64,000 nucleotides of DNA from Nocardia takedensis NBRC 100417 (lineage in GTDB: Bacteria; Actinomycetota; Actinomycetes; Mycobacteriales; Mycobacteriaceae), in contig NZ_BAGG01000103.1 in NCBI RefSeq assembly GCF_000308695.1, positions 1 through 64,000 of the forward strand. The letters are read 5' to 3'. The notes beneath the pieces were generated by a model. That model searched no databases. It worked only from the letters and a program-made list of their open reading frames with translations, and was not told where the DNA came from. Of the stretch, positions 26,252 through 34,747 are shown piece by piece. Numbering within the stretch: the first letter of the stretch is position 1; each line of letters begins with the position of its first letter. A program made the translations under genes and the position numbers.

Positions 26252-27482
26252 CCCATCCGTAGAACACCAGGACGCCGAGCACGTCGACCGCGCCCAGCCA
26301 GGACAGCACGCCCGGGCGCGAGATCTCCCAGATCGTCGGCTGGAAGAACGAGAGCACCCACGGGACGCCGACGAGCATCGTCACCAGCCAGTACCCCGCC
26401 AGGATCCGTGCGCCCGCTGCCGCTCGCAGCGGACCGTAGAGCAGCCACAGCACCGCCGGCAGCAGCCACACCCAGTGGTGCGACCACGAGATCGGCGAGA
26501 CCATCAGGCCGAACAGTTGCACCACGATCAAGGTGCCGAGACGGTCCTCGGAGTCCAGTGCCCGCCAGGCGAACACCGCGAGCACCGCGACGATCAGCAC
26601 GCCCGCCAACCACCACGGACCCGATTCCACGTCGTGGCCGAGCAGGCGACTGAGCGTGCCGCGCAACGACTGGTTCCACACCGACCCGACCGGGCCGATG
26701 CGATCCGCGTCACCGAGCAGGGTGCCGAAGTAGCGGGTCGCCTCGCGGTTGTTGATCAGGTAGCTGACGCCGACCGTGGCGCCGAACACCACCGCCGACC
26801 AGAGCGCGGTGGCCCAGCGCCCGCGCGCGAGGAAATACAGCCCCGTGATCGCGGGCGTCAGTTTGATCCCCGCGATGACGCCGACGAGGCCGCCGGACAG
26901 CCACCACCGCGAACTGCGCACCGCCACCATCGCGCCGAGCACCAGGAAGACGTTGACCTGCCCGTAGTCGATCGTCGTCCGCACCGGTTCGAGCCACACC
27001 CCGACCGCCGTCCAGGCGAAGGTCGCCACCCGCCAACGGGGTTCGCCGAAACTCCGCTCGCCGAGGACCAGTTCGAGGCTGATCCGCACCACACCGTAGA
27101 GCGCGGCCACCGTCGCCAGTAGCCACCCGATCGCGACGACGGTGAACGGGAGGAAGTGCAAGGGGAAGAAGACCAGCGCCGCGAAGGGCGGATAGGTGAA
27201 CGGCAGCGGGAAGTCGGGGGTCTTCTCCGAATAGGTGTAGTCGTAGAGCCGATCGGTCAGCAGATCCGCGGAACCCCCTACGTAGACGTGCAGGTCGACG
27301 AGGTTCATCCCGTTGTCCGACAGCAGCATCCACAGCAACCGGGCCAGTACGGACAGCGCGAGCGCGGTCACGGCCAGGCGCAGGGGGGCGGCGGTCGGAC
27401 GGGATGGCGTCCGAGCGCTGTCTGGGTTCAAATCGCTGACTTTCGACTCGGTGCGGGGCCTCTGACTCGATCCGCCGGACAT
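26169..27482 (-). CDS. pimE: Polyprenol-phosphate-mannose-dependent mannosyltransferase, PimE-like
   Basis: 437-residue, about 10-helix GT-C enzyme of family GT87. In mycobacteria PimE adds the fifth, alpha-1,2-linked mannose to PIM4 on the outer face of the membrane. The essential Asp of the first loop corresponds to D63 in NLVDLHVYVGG. Other GT87 features are FPLPFTYPPFAAL and DYGQVNVFLV. ATG 27482 is the first good start; the longer frame is unsupported. The last 27 codons (NAEPADRSPEPAPGPVR and before) are hydrophilic and overlap phhB on the other strand. Rv1159 orthologue by synteny. Confidence 0.88.
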   Translation of the reverse strand: MSGGSSQRPRTESKVSDLNPDSARTPSRPTAAPLRLAVTALALSVLARLLWMLLSDNGMNLVDLHVYVGGSADLLTDRLYDYTYSEKTPDFPLPFTYPPFAALVFFPLHFLPFTVVAIGWLLATVAALYGVVRISLELVLGERSFGEPRWRVATFAWTAVGVWLEPVRTTIDYGQVNVFLVLGAMVAVRSSRWWLSGGLVGVIAGIKLTPAITGLYFLARGRWATALWSAVVFGATVGVSYLINNREATRYFGTLLGDADRIGPVGSVWNQSLRGTLSRLLGHDVESGPWWLAGVLIVAVLAVFAWRALDSEDRLGTLIVVQLFGLMVSPISWSHHWVWLLPAVLWLLYGPLRAAAGARILAGYWLVTMLVGVPWVLSFFQPTIWEISRPGVLSWLGAVDVLGVLVFYGWVIRSGRRLRRNAEPADRSPEPAPGPVR

Positions 27483-27815
27483 CGATCGGTGTGTTCGGCG
27501 GCGCGATCCGGTGGCTCGGACTACATTAACCGCAGCCACCGGCGACCCCGGGGGCCGTCGTGTCACGGTGTCGATTCGAGGGAGTGGTACGGGCGCGCAC
27601 TCGGACGATCCGAGTACCACCCGGTAACATTTGCATCACCTTCAACACCAGTAACACTCCCGGCACGCTAGCGTTCTGATACCACTGATCGTCCACGCAA
27701 CCGTCGGGGACACCGCCGCTGTACAACTCGGTAGCGATGTCCCTAGAGTGACCCCCGAAACGATGGCTCCACGCATCGCTGACAGATGTACCCGAAGGTA
27801 AGGACGGCCAGACCA
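27483..27815. other. 333-base intergenic region between pimE and a secreted protein gene
   Basis: No gene recognised. TTAATGT on the minus strand near 27520 could be the pimE -10. The stretch at about 27625-27700 is locally AT-richer, with two copies of GTAACA, and probably holds the promoter of the gene at 27816. No riboswitch consensus or hairpin was identified. Confidence 0.4.
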
Positions 27816-28601
27816 GTGCTTCGCACCCGAGGATCGCGGATCGCGTTATCCGCTCTCGCCCTGGCGGCGAGTGCTTCGCTTGCCGCTCCGACCGCAGTCG
27901 CGGCGCCCGCACCCGCGCCCGCCGCGGTTCCGAGCAACAGCATCCCCATGGTCCCCGAAGGGGTTCCGGTGGATGCGCTGGCCGCACTCACCCCGGCCAT
28001 CGTGGGTTCCATCGCGGGTCCGGCCGACATCGCCGACGGACCGCAGGCCGCCATCCTGGCCCAGGCCCGTGTTCTGCTGAACACGCTGAACCTGCCCCCG
28101 CAGATCAAGTCCACCCTCGAGCGGATCATCACCTTCCTCGACGGCAGCGGCGGCGGCGGCCCGGAACTACCGCCCCAGGACGGCCCGACCATCGCGCAGT
28201 TCCTCTACCCGACCATCGGCAAGGGTTGCATCGGCGATTCGGCCGACTCGATCGGCACCGCGCTGGCCGTCCCCGGTCCCGCGCAACTGCCCCCGCCCGG
28301 CCCGGTCGCGGGCCAGACCGGCTTCGTCTTCACCGCGCTGGGCACCAAGTCGCCCACCGCCGTGCAGAATCCGCCGATGACGGTGCAGTGGCTGAACCTG
28401 GACACGCGCCGCAGCGGCGTTGTCCCGCTCACCGACGAGGCCAAGATCAACCCCGACGGCCCGGCCACCCTCTCGGCCATCGTCGACACCGGCGCGGGTC
28501 GCGTCGTCGCCGTGGTCGGCGGCTCGCTGACCACCCAGGCGCCCGAATCGGCCCCGCGCACTTGCTCGTTCCTGCCGACGCTGGGCTTCTTCACCGTCTG
28601 A
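27816..28601 (+). CDS. Secreted Ala/Pro-rich protein of unknown function
   Basis: 261 residues. A Sec signal peptide (MLRTRGSRIA, hydrophobic to about 24, cleavage near AVAA) is followed by Pro/Ala-rich sequence, a helical part around LAALTPAIVGSI and IKSTLERIITFL, then a beta-rich C-terminal half from about residue 145 with two cysteines (GKGCIGDS and RTCSFLP) that could form a disulfide. GTG 27816 has AAGGA 10 bases upstream and places the signal peptide correctly; ATG 27786 would add ten residues. It stands in the Rv1157c neighbourhood beyond pimE, which may be the counterpart. Confidence 0.75.
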   Translation: MLRTRGSRIALSALALAASASLAAPTAVAAPAPAPAAVPSNSIPMVPEGVPVDALAALTPAIVGSIAGPADIADGPQAAILAQARVLLNTLNLPPQIKSTLERIITFLDGSGGGGPELPPQDGPTIAQFLYPTIGKGCIGDSADSIGTALAVPGPAQLPPPGPVAGQTGFVFTALGTKSPTAVQNPPMTVQWLNLDTRRSGVVPLTDEAKINPDGPATLSAIVDTGAGRVVAVVGGSLTTQAPESAPRTCSFLPTLGFFTV

Positions 28602-28614
28602 GTTCGAGACTCCC

Positions 28615-28646
28615 CTCGGCCGTCGCCTTTCCGGGCGGCGGCCGAG
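28615..28646 (+). terminator. Terminator after the secreted protein gene
   Basis: CTCGGCCGTCGCC, loop of 6, GGCGGCGGCCGAG: a 13-base stem with one G-U pair, 13 bases after the stop. Confidence 0.65.
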
Positions 28647-28727
28647 TCGGCGTTCGAACCCGTCGACACGCGCGCGAGCTCACCCGGTTCGGAAGCGAGC
28701 CGCGGTGGCCTGTGGTAGACCGAAGCT

Positions 28728-29102
28728 ATGGCGACTGTCGAGATCTCCGCACCGCCCGCCTCCGCGCTCCGCGTGCACCGCTCGATCCGGAGCAAACGCT
28801 CGCGCCGCTCCGTGCTGTCCTTCCGGTCCGAAGGCTCGATCCTGTCCATCGGTTCGGCCTATTCGATCCTGTCCATCGGCAGCGTCGGCTCGGTGCTGTC
28901 GGTCGGCTCGGTCGGATCGTTCGGCTCGCTGCTGTCCTCCGGATCGTTCGCCAGTCTCGGCTCGGCGCTGTCCGGGCTCTCGCGCTGGTCGCTGCTGTCC
29001 TGGCAGGGCGACCACGACGCGCCCGACTCACGCCCGGATCTGCGCGTGGTCGCCGACGAACCGGACCTGCGTGCCGACCCGTGCTGTCACACCCAGACCT
29101 AG
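28728..29102 (+). CDS. Ser-x-x tripeptide-repeat protein
   Basis: 124 residues. Serine occupies every third position from residue 19 to residue 91 without a break (25 triplets); the other positions are mostly Ile, Val, Leu, Phe and Gly, as in SILSIGS and SVGSVLSVG. The first triplets are Arg/Lys-rich. The C-terminal 30 residues are acidic and end CCHTQT. TAGACC lies 6 bases before the ATG, indicating a leaderless gene. No signal peptide. Similar Ser/Gly repeats occur in hypothetical actinobacterial proteins as I recall; the function is unknown. The regular triplet suggests a helical or solenoid fibre-like fold. Confidence 0.72.
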   Translation: MATVEISAPPASALRVHRSIRSKRSRRSVLSFRSEGSILSIGSAYSILSIGSVGSVLSVGSVGSFGSLLSSGSFASLGSALSGLSRWSLLSWQGDHDAPDSRPDLRVVADEPDLRADPCCHTQT

Positions 29103-29115
29103 CGGCCGGGCGCGC

Positions 29116-29823
29116 TCACCACTGCCCGTAGGCGGGGCGCAGGACGGCGTTGAGGTCCACGCCGACGCCGTCGACGGCGCGCTTGTCGATCTCGAATTGG
29201 TGCAGGTGTGCGGCCGGGTGTACGTAGCCCTTCGGCGAGCCCCAATTGTGCTGCCAGAACCACGATCCCAGCCCGGCTAGTCGGGCCAGGTCGATGGTCG
29301 GCGAATTCGCGTAGATACCGACCCTGCCCTTGCCCAGCACCGACTCCCAGCCCGCGATGTAGGGCGCGATCATGGTCGCGAAGTCGACCGGGGTGGGGTT
29401 GTCGTCGATGGAGGCGTAGATGGGGACGTCGTCGGGGCCGCCGGCCTCACGATGCAATGCCAGGCCGCGGTCCGCGTGGCGCTTGCCCGCCTCGAGTCCG
29501 CCGCGCCAGTCGGCGGTGTCGGCTTTGCCGTACTGGTAGTTCGAGACGATCGTCAGCCCGGCCTCGTGCAGGGCCTCCACTTCGGCCGCGCGCAGCGGTT
29601 TGCCCTCCATCCATTCCGCGCCGGGCCTGCGGTCGGAGACGTAGCGGATGACGCCGATGTGGCCCGCGTCCCGGATCGCCTCGGCGGCGGGCACACCGCC
29701 CGCGTAGTCGAGCAGGGTGCCGAGTCGGCCCGCGGCGGAGGCGGGCGCGGCGGTCGAGGGAACGGCGGCGACGACGGCCGCGGCGGCGCTGAAGGCGAAC
29801 AGGTCACGACGGGACAGATCCAC
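29116..29823 (-). CDS. Tat-secreted DUF1906 (glycoside-hydrolase-like) protein
   Basis: 235 residues. The N-terminus MDLSRRDLFAFSAAAAVV has the Tat twin-arginine motif SRRDLF and a signal peptide ending near PASA. The mature TIM-barrel-like domain LLDYAGGVPAAEAIRDAG, VIRYVSDR, IYASIDDNP and GIYANSPT is the DUF1906 / Rv2525c type, related to GH25 lysozymes and found in Tat-exported mycobacterial cell-wall proteins. GTG 29823 has AGGAG 7 bases upstream. Probable cell-wall glycan ligand or hydrolase; activity has not been shown for the family as far as I know. Confidence 0.85.
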   Translation of the reverse strand: MDLSRRDLFAFSAAAAVVAAVPSTAAPASAAGRLGTLLDYAGGVPAAEAIRDAGHIGVIRYVSDRRPGAEWMEGKPLRAAEVEALHEAGLTIVSNYQYGKADTADWRGGLEAGKRHADRGLALHREAGGPDDVPIYASIDDNPTPVDFATMIAPYIAGWESVLGKGRVGIYANSPTIDLARLAGLGSWFWQHNWGSPKGYVHPAAHLHQFEIDKRAVDGVGVDLNAVLRPAYGQW

Positions 29824-30132
29824 AGGATGCTCCTCGGCGGGCCCCCCGGGTCGATGGCGACAGATGGGGGATCACGCGCGGGCACGGACGGCCGGGCGCA
29901 GCATGCCCGGCGCACCTTCCCCAAGGTCACGCGCGCGCCGGGAGCCTCGAACGTGCACTAATTTCACCATATTCACAGGGGAACCGCCAGACCCATCGAA
30001 CACACTCACCCCACTCGCCCCACCGGTCACCCTCGCGACGAACAAGCCCGAACGGTCGGTCGATCGACGCGCTCGCGCCCAGCCCTCGGAAACCGCGCGC
30101 GACAGGCCCGATGAGCGGGTCCGCGACCGCCC
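29824..30132. other. 309-base intergenic region
   Basis: It holds the upstream region of the DUF1906 gene. An AT-rich patch at about 29958-29978 is the only promoter-like stretch. Nothing else recognised; no convincing ORF or hairpin. Confidence 0.4.
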
Positions 30133-31323
30133 TCAGACCAGGGAATCGAGGCGGGCCGCGACATCGATGACGCGTTCGGCGCCCGCCGCCAATTGATCGC
30201 GCACGACTCTGGTGACCTGCGCGACCACCTGCTTACGGATGCCCGCGACCGCGCCCAGGGTGGCCGCGCGCATCCCGTGCGCCTGGAACGACAACTTCAG
30301 ATCCCGCGCGTCCGGCGGCGGCACATCGATGACGATCAGCAGCGGATCGGCGGCCCGCGCGGTCAGCACCAGCGGGATCTCCACATCGGCGCGGTAGCGG
30401 TTGGCCTTGAGGACCTCGACGGTGATGTCCAGGCTCACCGGCACCAGCAACTCGAAGGACACCGGCGCGTCCACGTTCTCGCGCGGTAATCGCTCGGAGA
30501 CCTGCGGCAGTCGGATCGCGCCGCGGACCGTCACCGTCGCCCGCCTGCCCGGACCGGTGCGCAGCGGACCGATCTCGATCGGGCGGCCCGCCATCCGCTC
30601 GACCACCTCGCTCACCCGCTCGCGGGTGACGATGCGGTCGAAGAACCGGCGGCCGAGTTCGCCGTAGGTGATCCACTCCAAGTCGGCGCGCTCGCGATGC
30701 GGCGAATGCGCGCGGTCCATGATCGCCTGGATGTCGAAGACGCGACCGCGCCGGGCCTGCGGTTCGGCGAGCATGGCGTTGACCCGGTTGGCGACATCAC
30801 GCTGCACCAGACCCGCGATCGGATCGAGCAGCCATTCCCATTCGGCGTCCACGGCCTTGGCCCGCAACGCCAGGCTGACATCCTCGGGCCGCACGGGCGG
30901 GATGTCGATGACCACCAACAGCGGGTCGGCGGTGCGCGCGTGCAGACTCAACCCGATGTCGACCACCGCGGACACTCGCAGGCGGCGCCCGCCGAGCAGC
31001 ACCTTCATCGTCAGCGACACCGGCACCGTGAGCTGGAACGTGAGTCGGCTGTCGTGCCGGGACACCACCGGGGTGCCCACCTTGCCCTCGGCGACGAACC
31101 CCGCGAGCCCGCCGGGCAGGATCGTGAACGGGCCGAGGGTGAGCCCGCGGCCCGCGATACTCGCGACCGCGGCCACGATCCGCTCCTCGGTCACCGCGTA
31201 GGTGACGAACCGTTCGCCGAATTCGGCGTACTCGATCCAGACCGGTTGGCCACCGGCCACCTCGTTCGCCCGCGTCGTGGACTGCATCGGTTGTTCCGGA
31301 CCCCTCACCCGTGGACAGGACAT
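30133..31323 (-). CDS. Protein with two tandem copies of an unrecognised domain
   Basis: 396 residues made of two homologous halves (about 25-190 and 218-390). Shared pattern: W-x-x-Y-x-E-x-G-x-R-F, then a GPL/GPF turn, VPVSLxxxVxVL, RYRADVEIPLVL/RRLRVSAVVDIGL, and ADPLLxVIDxPP. The alternating beta pattern and duplication recall lipid-binding two-domain folds, but this is only an impression. No signal peptide or membrane helix. ATG 31323 has TAGCGT 5 bases before it; ATG 31287 is the alternative start. Not recognised as a named family. Confidence 0.65.
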   Translation of the reverse strand: MSCPRVRGPEQPMQSTTRANEVAGGQPVWIEYAEFGERFVTYAVTEERIVAAVASIAGRGLTLGPFTILPGGLAGFVAEGKVGTPVVSRHDSRLTFQLTVPVSLTMKVLLGGRRLRVSAVVDIGLSLHARTADPLLVVIDIPPVRPEDVSLALRAKAVDAEWEWLLDPIAGLVQRDVANRVNAMLAEPQARRGRVFDIQAIMDRAHSPHRERADLEWITYGELGRRFFDRIVTRERVSEVVERMAGRPIEIGPLRTGPGRRATVTVRGAIRLPQVSERLPRENVDAPVSFELLVPVSLDITVEVLKANRYRADVEIPLVLTARAADPLLIVIDVPPPDARDLKLSFQAHGMRAATLGAVAGIRKQVVAQVTRVVRDQLAAGAERVIDVAARLDSLV

Positions 31324-31378
31324 CGGACACGCTACGCCCAGGCGGTGACTACCCGACGCGCTCGGGTTCACGCGGGGA

Positions 31379-31415
31379 GCCCTGTCCTGCTGATGAGGGG
31401 GTAGCAGGACAGGGC
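31379..31415 (-). terminator. Strong hairpin between the CHAP gene and the duplicated-domain gene
   Basis: GCCCTGTCCTGCT and AGCAGGACAGGGC form a perfect 13-base stem with an 11-base loop. It lies about 120 bases after the CHAP gene stop and about 55 bases before the next gene on the same strand. No U-tract. Terminator is the simplest reading; a 5' regulatory hairpin is the alternative. Confidence 0.55.
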
Positions 31416-31532
31416 CCGGGTGACAGCGCTGCCGGGCGCTGTCTACTCAATGGTAAGTCTTCGGGCGCGCCGAACCGAACCGCGTACCGCCCCGATTGCC
31501 GCTGAGCGGCAATGATTTTCACAACCGAAACT

Positions 31533-32144
31533 TCACAGCCTGCCGAACCCGACGAAGCCGGACATCCCGGTCAGGTCGAAGCGGTGGATTCGCACGGTCC
31601 CGTACTCGTTGCCGCCGATGGTGGTGACCTCACCGCCGTCGGCCTCGAGCACGATGTTGGTGTGCTGGGAGAACGGGCTGCCCTCGGCGTAGAGCAGCAC
31701 GTCACCGGTGCGCGGGCGGTAGTCGCCGCCGCCCGGGACGAAGCGGCCCGCGCCCTGGTAGTACTCCTGCAACGTATAGACGCCGGGAATTCGCCAGGAC
31801 CCGGAATTCGGGTTCGACAGCGGCAGGCCCGCCTCGCGCATCACCCAGCTGACGAAATCCGCGCACCACGCCTCGCGCACGCCCTCGGCGTAGTTCGGGC
31901 CGCTGCGCGGGTCGGCGAATTCGCGCTCCAGCACCGCCACCAGCGCGCGCTGGCTCGGATCGAGCTCCGCGCGGTCGAGGGCCGGGAACTCGGTGAGCGC
32001 CACGCCCGTGACGGCATCCGGTTCGCCGTGCTCCTGCCACCAGCGCAACCCTAGGAACCCGCCCAGCGCGAGCACGAGCGCCAGCGCCGCCCCCGCCACG
32101 AGCCATCCGCGCGCACGACGCGCGCCCACCTGTCCAGCGACCAT
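31533..32144 (-). CDS. Membrane-anchored CHAP domain protein (probable peptidoglycan amidase)
   Basis: 203 residues. A short basic N-terminus and one membrane segment (about 13-33) precede an extracytoplasmic CHAP domain with catalytic C94 (AWCADFVSW) and H161 (SQHTNIV), and GDVLLY near 147-152. CHAP domains cleave peptidoglycan peptides or bridges. ATG 32144 follows GGGGGAGATC. Type II anchoring and the isolated domain suggest cell-wall remodelling; the cleavage site is unknown. Confidence 0.85.
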   Translation of the reverse strand: MVAGQVGARRARGWLVAGAALALVLALGGFLGLRWWQEHGEPDAVTGVALTEFPALDRAELDPSQRALVAVLEREFADPRSGPNYAEGVREAWCADFVSWVMREAGLPLSNPNSGSWRIPGVYTLQEYYQGAGRFVPGGGDYRPRTGDVLLYAEGSPFSQHTNIVLEADGGEVTTIGGNEYGTVRIHRFDLTGMSGFVGFGRL

Positions 32145-32213
32145 GATCTCCCCCGAGTTCGTCCGCCCCGCCCCGCCGATCACGACGGGGTGGCCGCCAC
32201 TATAGCCGCGGTT

Positions 32214-33662
32214 TCAGGCGGCGGCAGGGGCAGCGGGCCGGGCGAGCTTCGGAATGCACGCGGTCAGCACGATCGCCAGCAGGGCGGCGGCCATCGCGAT
32301 GAAGAACGTGGTGTGGAAGCCCTCGCGGGAGGGCACCGCGTGACCGGCGTAGGTGATCGTCATGTGCGCCAGCACGACGCTCATGACCGCCGCCGAGGTC
32401 GAGGTGCCGATCGAGCGCATGAGCGAGTTGAGGCCGTTGGCGGCGGCCGTCTCCGAGATCGGCACCGCGCCCATGATCAAGGCGGGCATCGCGGCGAAGG
32501 ACAGGCCGACGCCGCCCGCGACCACCACGGCCGCCAGCAGGATCTGCCACACCTCGTGCATGAGCACGACGGCGCTCAGGTAGCCCACCGCGATCACCGC
32601 GGAGCCCAGCATCAGGGTGACTTTGGGTCCGCGCGCGGCCGACAACCGGGCCGACACCGGCGACAGCAGCATCATGACCACGCCCGTCGGCGCGAGGACC
32701 AGGCCCGCCCCCACCATCGACAGCCCGAAACCGTAACCGGTGCCCTCGGCGGCCATCAGCAACTGCGGGAAGGTCAGCGACATGCCGTAGAGGGCGAAGC
32801 CGACGGCGATCGAGGCCAGGTTGGTGAACAGCACCCGCGGGCGCGCCGAAACCCGCAGGTCGACCAGCGGGGCCTCGCGGCGCAACTCGAAGGCGCCCCA
32901 GCCGAGGAACACCACCAGCGAGACCGCGAACAGGCCCAGGATCGACGGGGAGGCCCACCCCCAGTCCGCGCCCTTGGTGATGCCGATCAGCAGTGTCAGC
33001 AGCGCGATGGACAAGCCAACGGCACCGCCGAAGTCGAACCGCGACGGCGTGCGCACCGGCGATTCCGGCACGAAGACGTAGACCAGCACCGCGCACAGCA
33101 CACCCATGCCCGCCGCGGTCCAGAACAGCATGTGCCAGTCCGCGTGCTGGGCGATCAGCGCCGCGGCGGGCAGGCCGACCGCGCCGCCGACGCCGAGGGT
33201 CGCGCTCATGATGGCCATCGCCGAACCGACCTTCTCGGGGGGCAGTTCGTCGCGCATCATGCTGATGCCCAGCGGGATCGCGCCGACCGCCGCGCCTTGC
33301 AGCGAGCGGCCGACGATCTCGGGCAGCAGGGTGGAGAACAGCGCGCAGATCACCGATCCCGTGATCAGCAGCAGCAGGTTGACCAGCAGCACCCGGCGCT
33401 TGCCGAACATGTCGCCGAGCCTGCCGCTGATGGGGGTGGCGACCGCGCCGGCGAGCAGCGTCGCGGTGATCACCCACGAGGCGTTGGAGGCCGAGGTGTT
33501 CAGCAGCGAGGGCAGCAGCGGGATGATCGGGATGACCAGCGTCTGCATGAGCGACACGACGATGCCGACCGTGCCGAGGGTCGCGATGAGTACCGCGGGT
33601 GCGGGCGAGGGTCGGTTGTCGGCGTTCGCGGCGGAGGCGGCCGCGTCGGCAGTCAGGGACAT
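32214..33662 (-). CDS. MFS drug transporter, DHA2 type (14 helices)
   Basis: 482-residue proton antiporter-like efflux protein. Motif A of the major facilitator superfamily reads GRLGDMFGKRRVLL; motif C-like GVGGAVGLPAAALI follows in helix 5. Fourteen predicted membrane segments place it in the DHA2 group. ATG 33662 is used; TACCGT lies 8 bases upstream inside a MarR-type operator, so the promoter is directly covered by the operator. It is divergent from the marR gene at 33738, the usual arrangement for a drug-inducible pump. Confidence 0.9.
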   Translation of the reverse strand: MSLTADAAASAANADNRPSPAPAVLIATLGTVGIVVSLMQTLVIPIIPLLPSLLNTSASNASWVITATLLAGAVATPISGRLGDMFGKRRVLLVNLLLLITGSVICALFSTLLPEIVGRSLQGAAVGAIPLGISMMRDELPPEKVGSAMAIMSATLGVGGAVGLPAAALIAQHADWHMLFWTAAGMGVLCAVLVYVFVPESPVRTPSRFDFGGAVGLSIALLTLLIGITKGADWGWASPSILGLFAVSLVVFLGWGAFELRREAPLVDLRVSARPRVLFTNLASIAVGFALYGMSLTFPQLLMAAEGTGYGFGLSMVGAGLVLAPTGVVMMLLSPVSARLSAARGPKVTLMLGSAVIAVGYLSAVVLMHEVWQILLAAVVVAGGVGLSFAAMPALIMGAVPISETAAANGLNSLMRSIGTSTSAAVMSVVLAHMTITYAGHAVPSREGFHTTFFIAMAAALLAIVLTACIPKLARPAAPAAA

Positions 33663-33665
33663 GAA

Positions 33666-33698
33666 TGTGTACGGTACACAGCTTGTGTATGGTGCACA
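33666..33698. promoter_or_regulatory. Tandem MarR-type operators between the MFS and marR genes
   Basis: TGTGTACGGTACACA (33666-33680, perfect palindrome) and TGTGTATGGTGCACA (33684-33698, one pair broken) have centres 18 bases apart. They overlap the MFS -10 region and precede the marR gene. Confidence 0.82.
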
Positions 33699-33737
33699 AT
33701 TTGCCGGTTTCCGCCACCTGACGACATAGTGTGTGCC

Positions 33738-34220
33738 ATGTCGGACACCCCTCCCGTCGACCGCGCGGCGCTGGGCAGGCTCGTCTTCGAGCTGACCCTG
33801 CTCTCCCGCCACTATCCGGCAACCATGCTGCGCCGCCCGGGATTCCGGCTCGACCGCTCCGCCTACGTCATCCTCACGCGCCTCGAGATCGACTCACCGT
33901 TGAGCCTGCGCGAACTGGCCGAGGCCCTGCAACTCGACATCTCCACCGTCAATCGTCAGATAGCCGCGATGCTGCGACAGGATCTCGTCGAGCGCGTCCC
34001 CGACCCGGAAGGCGGGATCGCGCGCAAGATCCGGGCCAGCGTCGACGGCCTGCGCTACCTCACCGCCGACCGCGCCCGCAGCCGCGAGGGCATCGGCGCG
34101 GTCGTCGCCGACTGGTCCACCGAGGACATCGACCGATTGGGATCGCTCATCGCGCGATTCAACGCCTCGATCGAACACCTCGAGGACAATCGCTGGCCCC
34201 GACCACCCGCGAATGGCTAG
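33738..34220 (+). CDS. MarR family transcriptional regulator
   Basis: 160-residue winged-helix regulator. The recognition region is SLRELAEALQLDISTVNRQIAAM (first 20 residues of it at about 55-75), and the wing reads DLVERVPDPEGGIARK. CATAGT lies 7 bases before ATG 33738, so the transcript is probably leaderless. It almost certainly represses the divergent MFS gene and itself through the two operators between them. Confidence 0.9.
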   Translation: MSDTPPVDRAALGRLVFELTLLSRHYPATMLRRPGFRLDRSAYVILTRLEIDSPLSLRELAEALQLDISTVNRQIAAMLRQDLVERVPDPEGGIARKIRASVDGLRYLTADRARSREGIGAVVADWSTEDIDRLGSLIARFNASIEHLEDNRWPRPPANG

Positions 34221-34300
34221 CCTCCGGCTATCACACCGCGCCAGACGGATTCGGCCCGATCGGCCACCCGTGCGTCCGCGGCGCGACTAGGCTGCGCGAG

Positions 34301-34621
34301 GTGGGACACCGGACGCGTGGCCGCTCGCACACCACCTGGGACGACTTCCTGGTCGGGGTGGTGGGACTGGTGCTTGCGGCCGCCCTCGGCACCGTGGCGG
34401 CCACCGTCGCGCTGTCGGGCCACCACGTCGCGGCCGTCCTGCTCGCCGTCGTCGCGCTCGGCTTCGCCGTCCCCGCTCTCGTCCAAGCCGTCGGCGAACT
34501 CGTCGGCATCGCGCTACTGGTCGGCACACTCGCGGCCTTCGTCCTCACCCTGCCCGCCCTGCTGATCAGCCCGGCACTGCGCCGCCGCGCCCGCGAGCAC
34601 TGGACCGCGACCAGGCGCTAG
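34301..34621 (+). CDS. Small three-helix membrane protein
   Basis: 106 residues with hydrophobic segments at about 16-36, 43-62 and 68-90 and a basic C-terminus (RRRAREHW). TAGGCT (34288-34293) sits 7 bases before GTG 34301, which decides the start and implies a leaderless message. No family recognised. Confidence 0.65.
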   Translation: MGHRTRGRSHTTWDDFLVGVVGLVLAAALGTVAATVALSGHHVAAVLLAVVALGFAVPALVQAVGELVGIALLVGTLAAFVLTLPALLISPALRRRAREHWTATRR

Positions 34622-34660
34622 CCCGCGCGAAAACCGCTGCGAACAGCCGATTTCGATCAT

Positions 34661-34685
34661 GGTCGGCGAAATTCCGACGCCGACC
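34661..34685 (+). terminator. Hairpin after the small membrane protein gene
   Basis: GGTCGGCG, 9-base loop, CGCCGACC: a perfect 8-base stem 39 bases after the stop at 34621. Confidence 0.45.
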
Positions 34686-34747
34686 CGGGTTTGGATGTCG
34701 CGTTTGGAGGCACTACGGGGACACAAGCTCGTCGAAGGAGAACCCCC

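Noticed and set aside
27620..27700. Possible riboswitch upstream of the secreted protein gene (repeated GTAACA)
   Set aside because: I could not fold it into a known riboswitch core and no rpf-type gene follows.
32190..33700. Plus-strand frame opposite the MFS gene joined in frame to marR
   Set aside because: Antisense of the transporter; the MarR family starts at ATG 33738 after its own promoter box.
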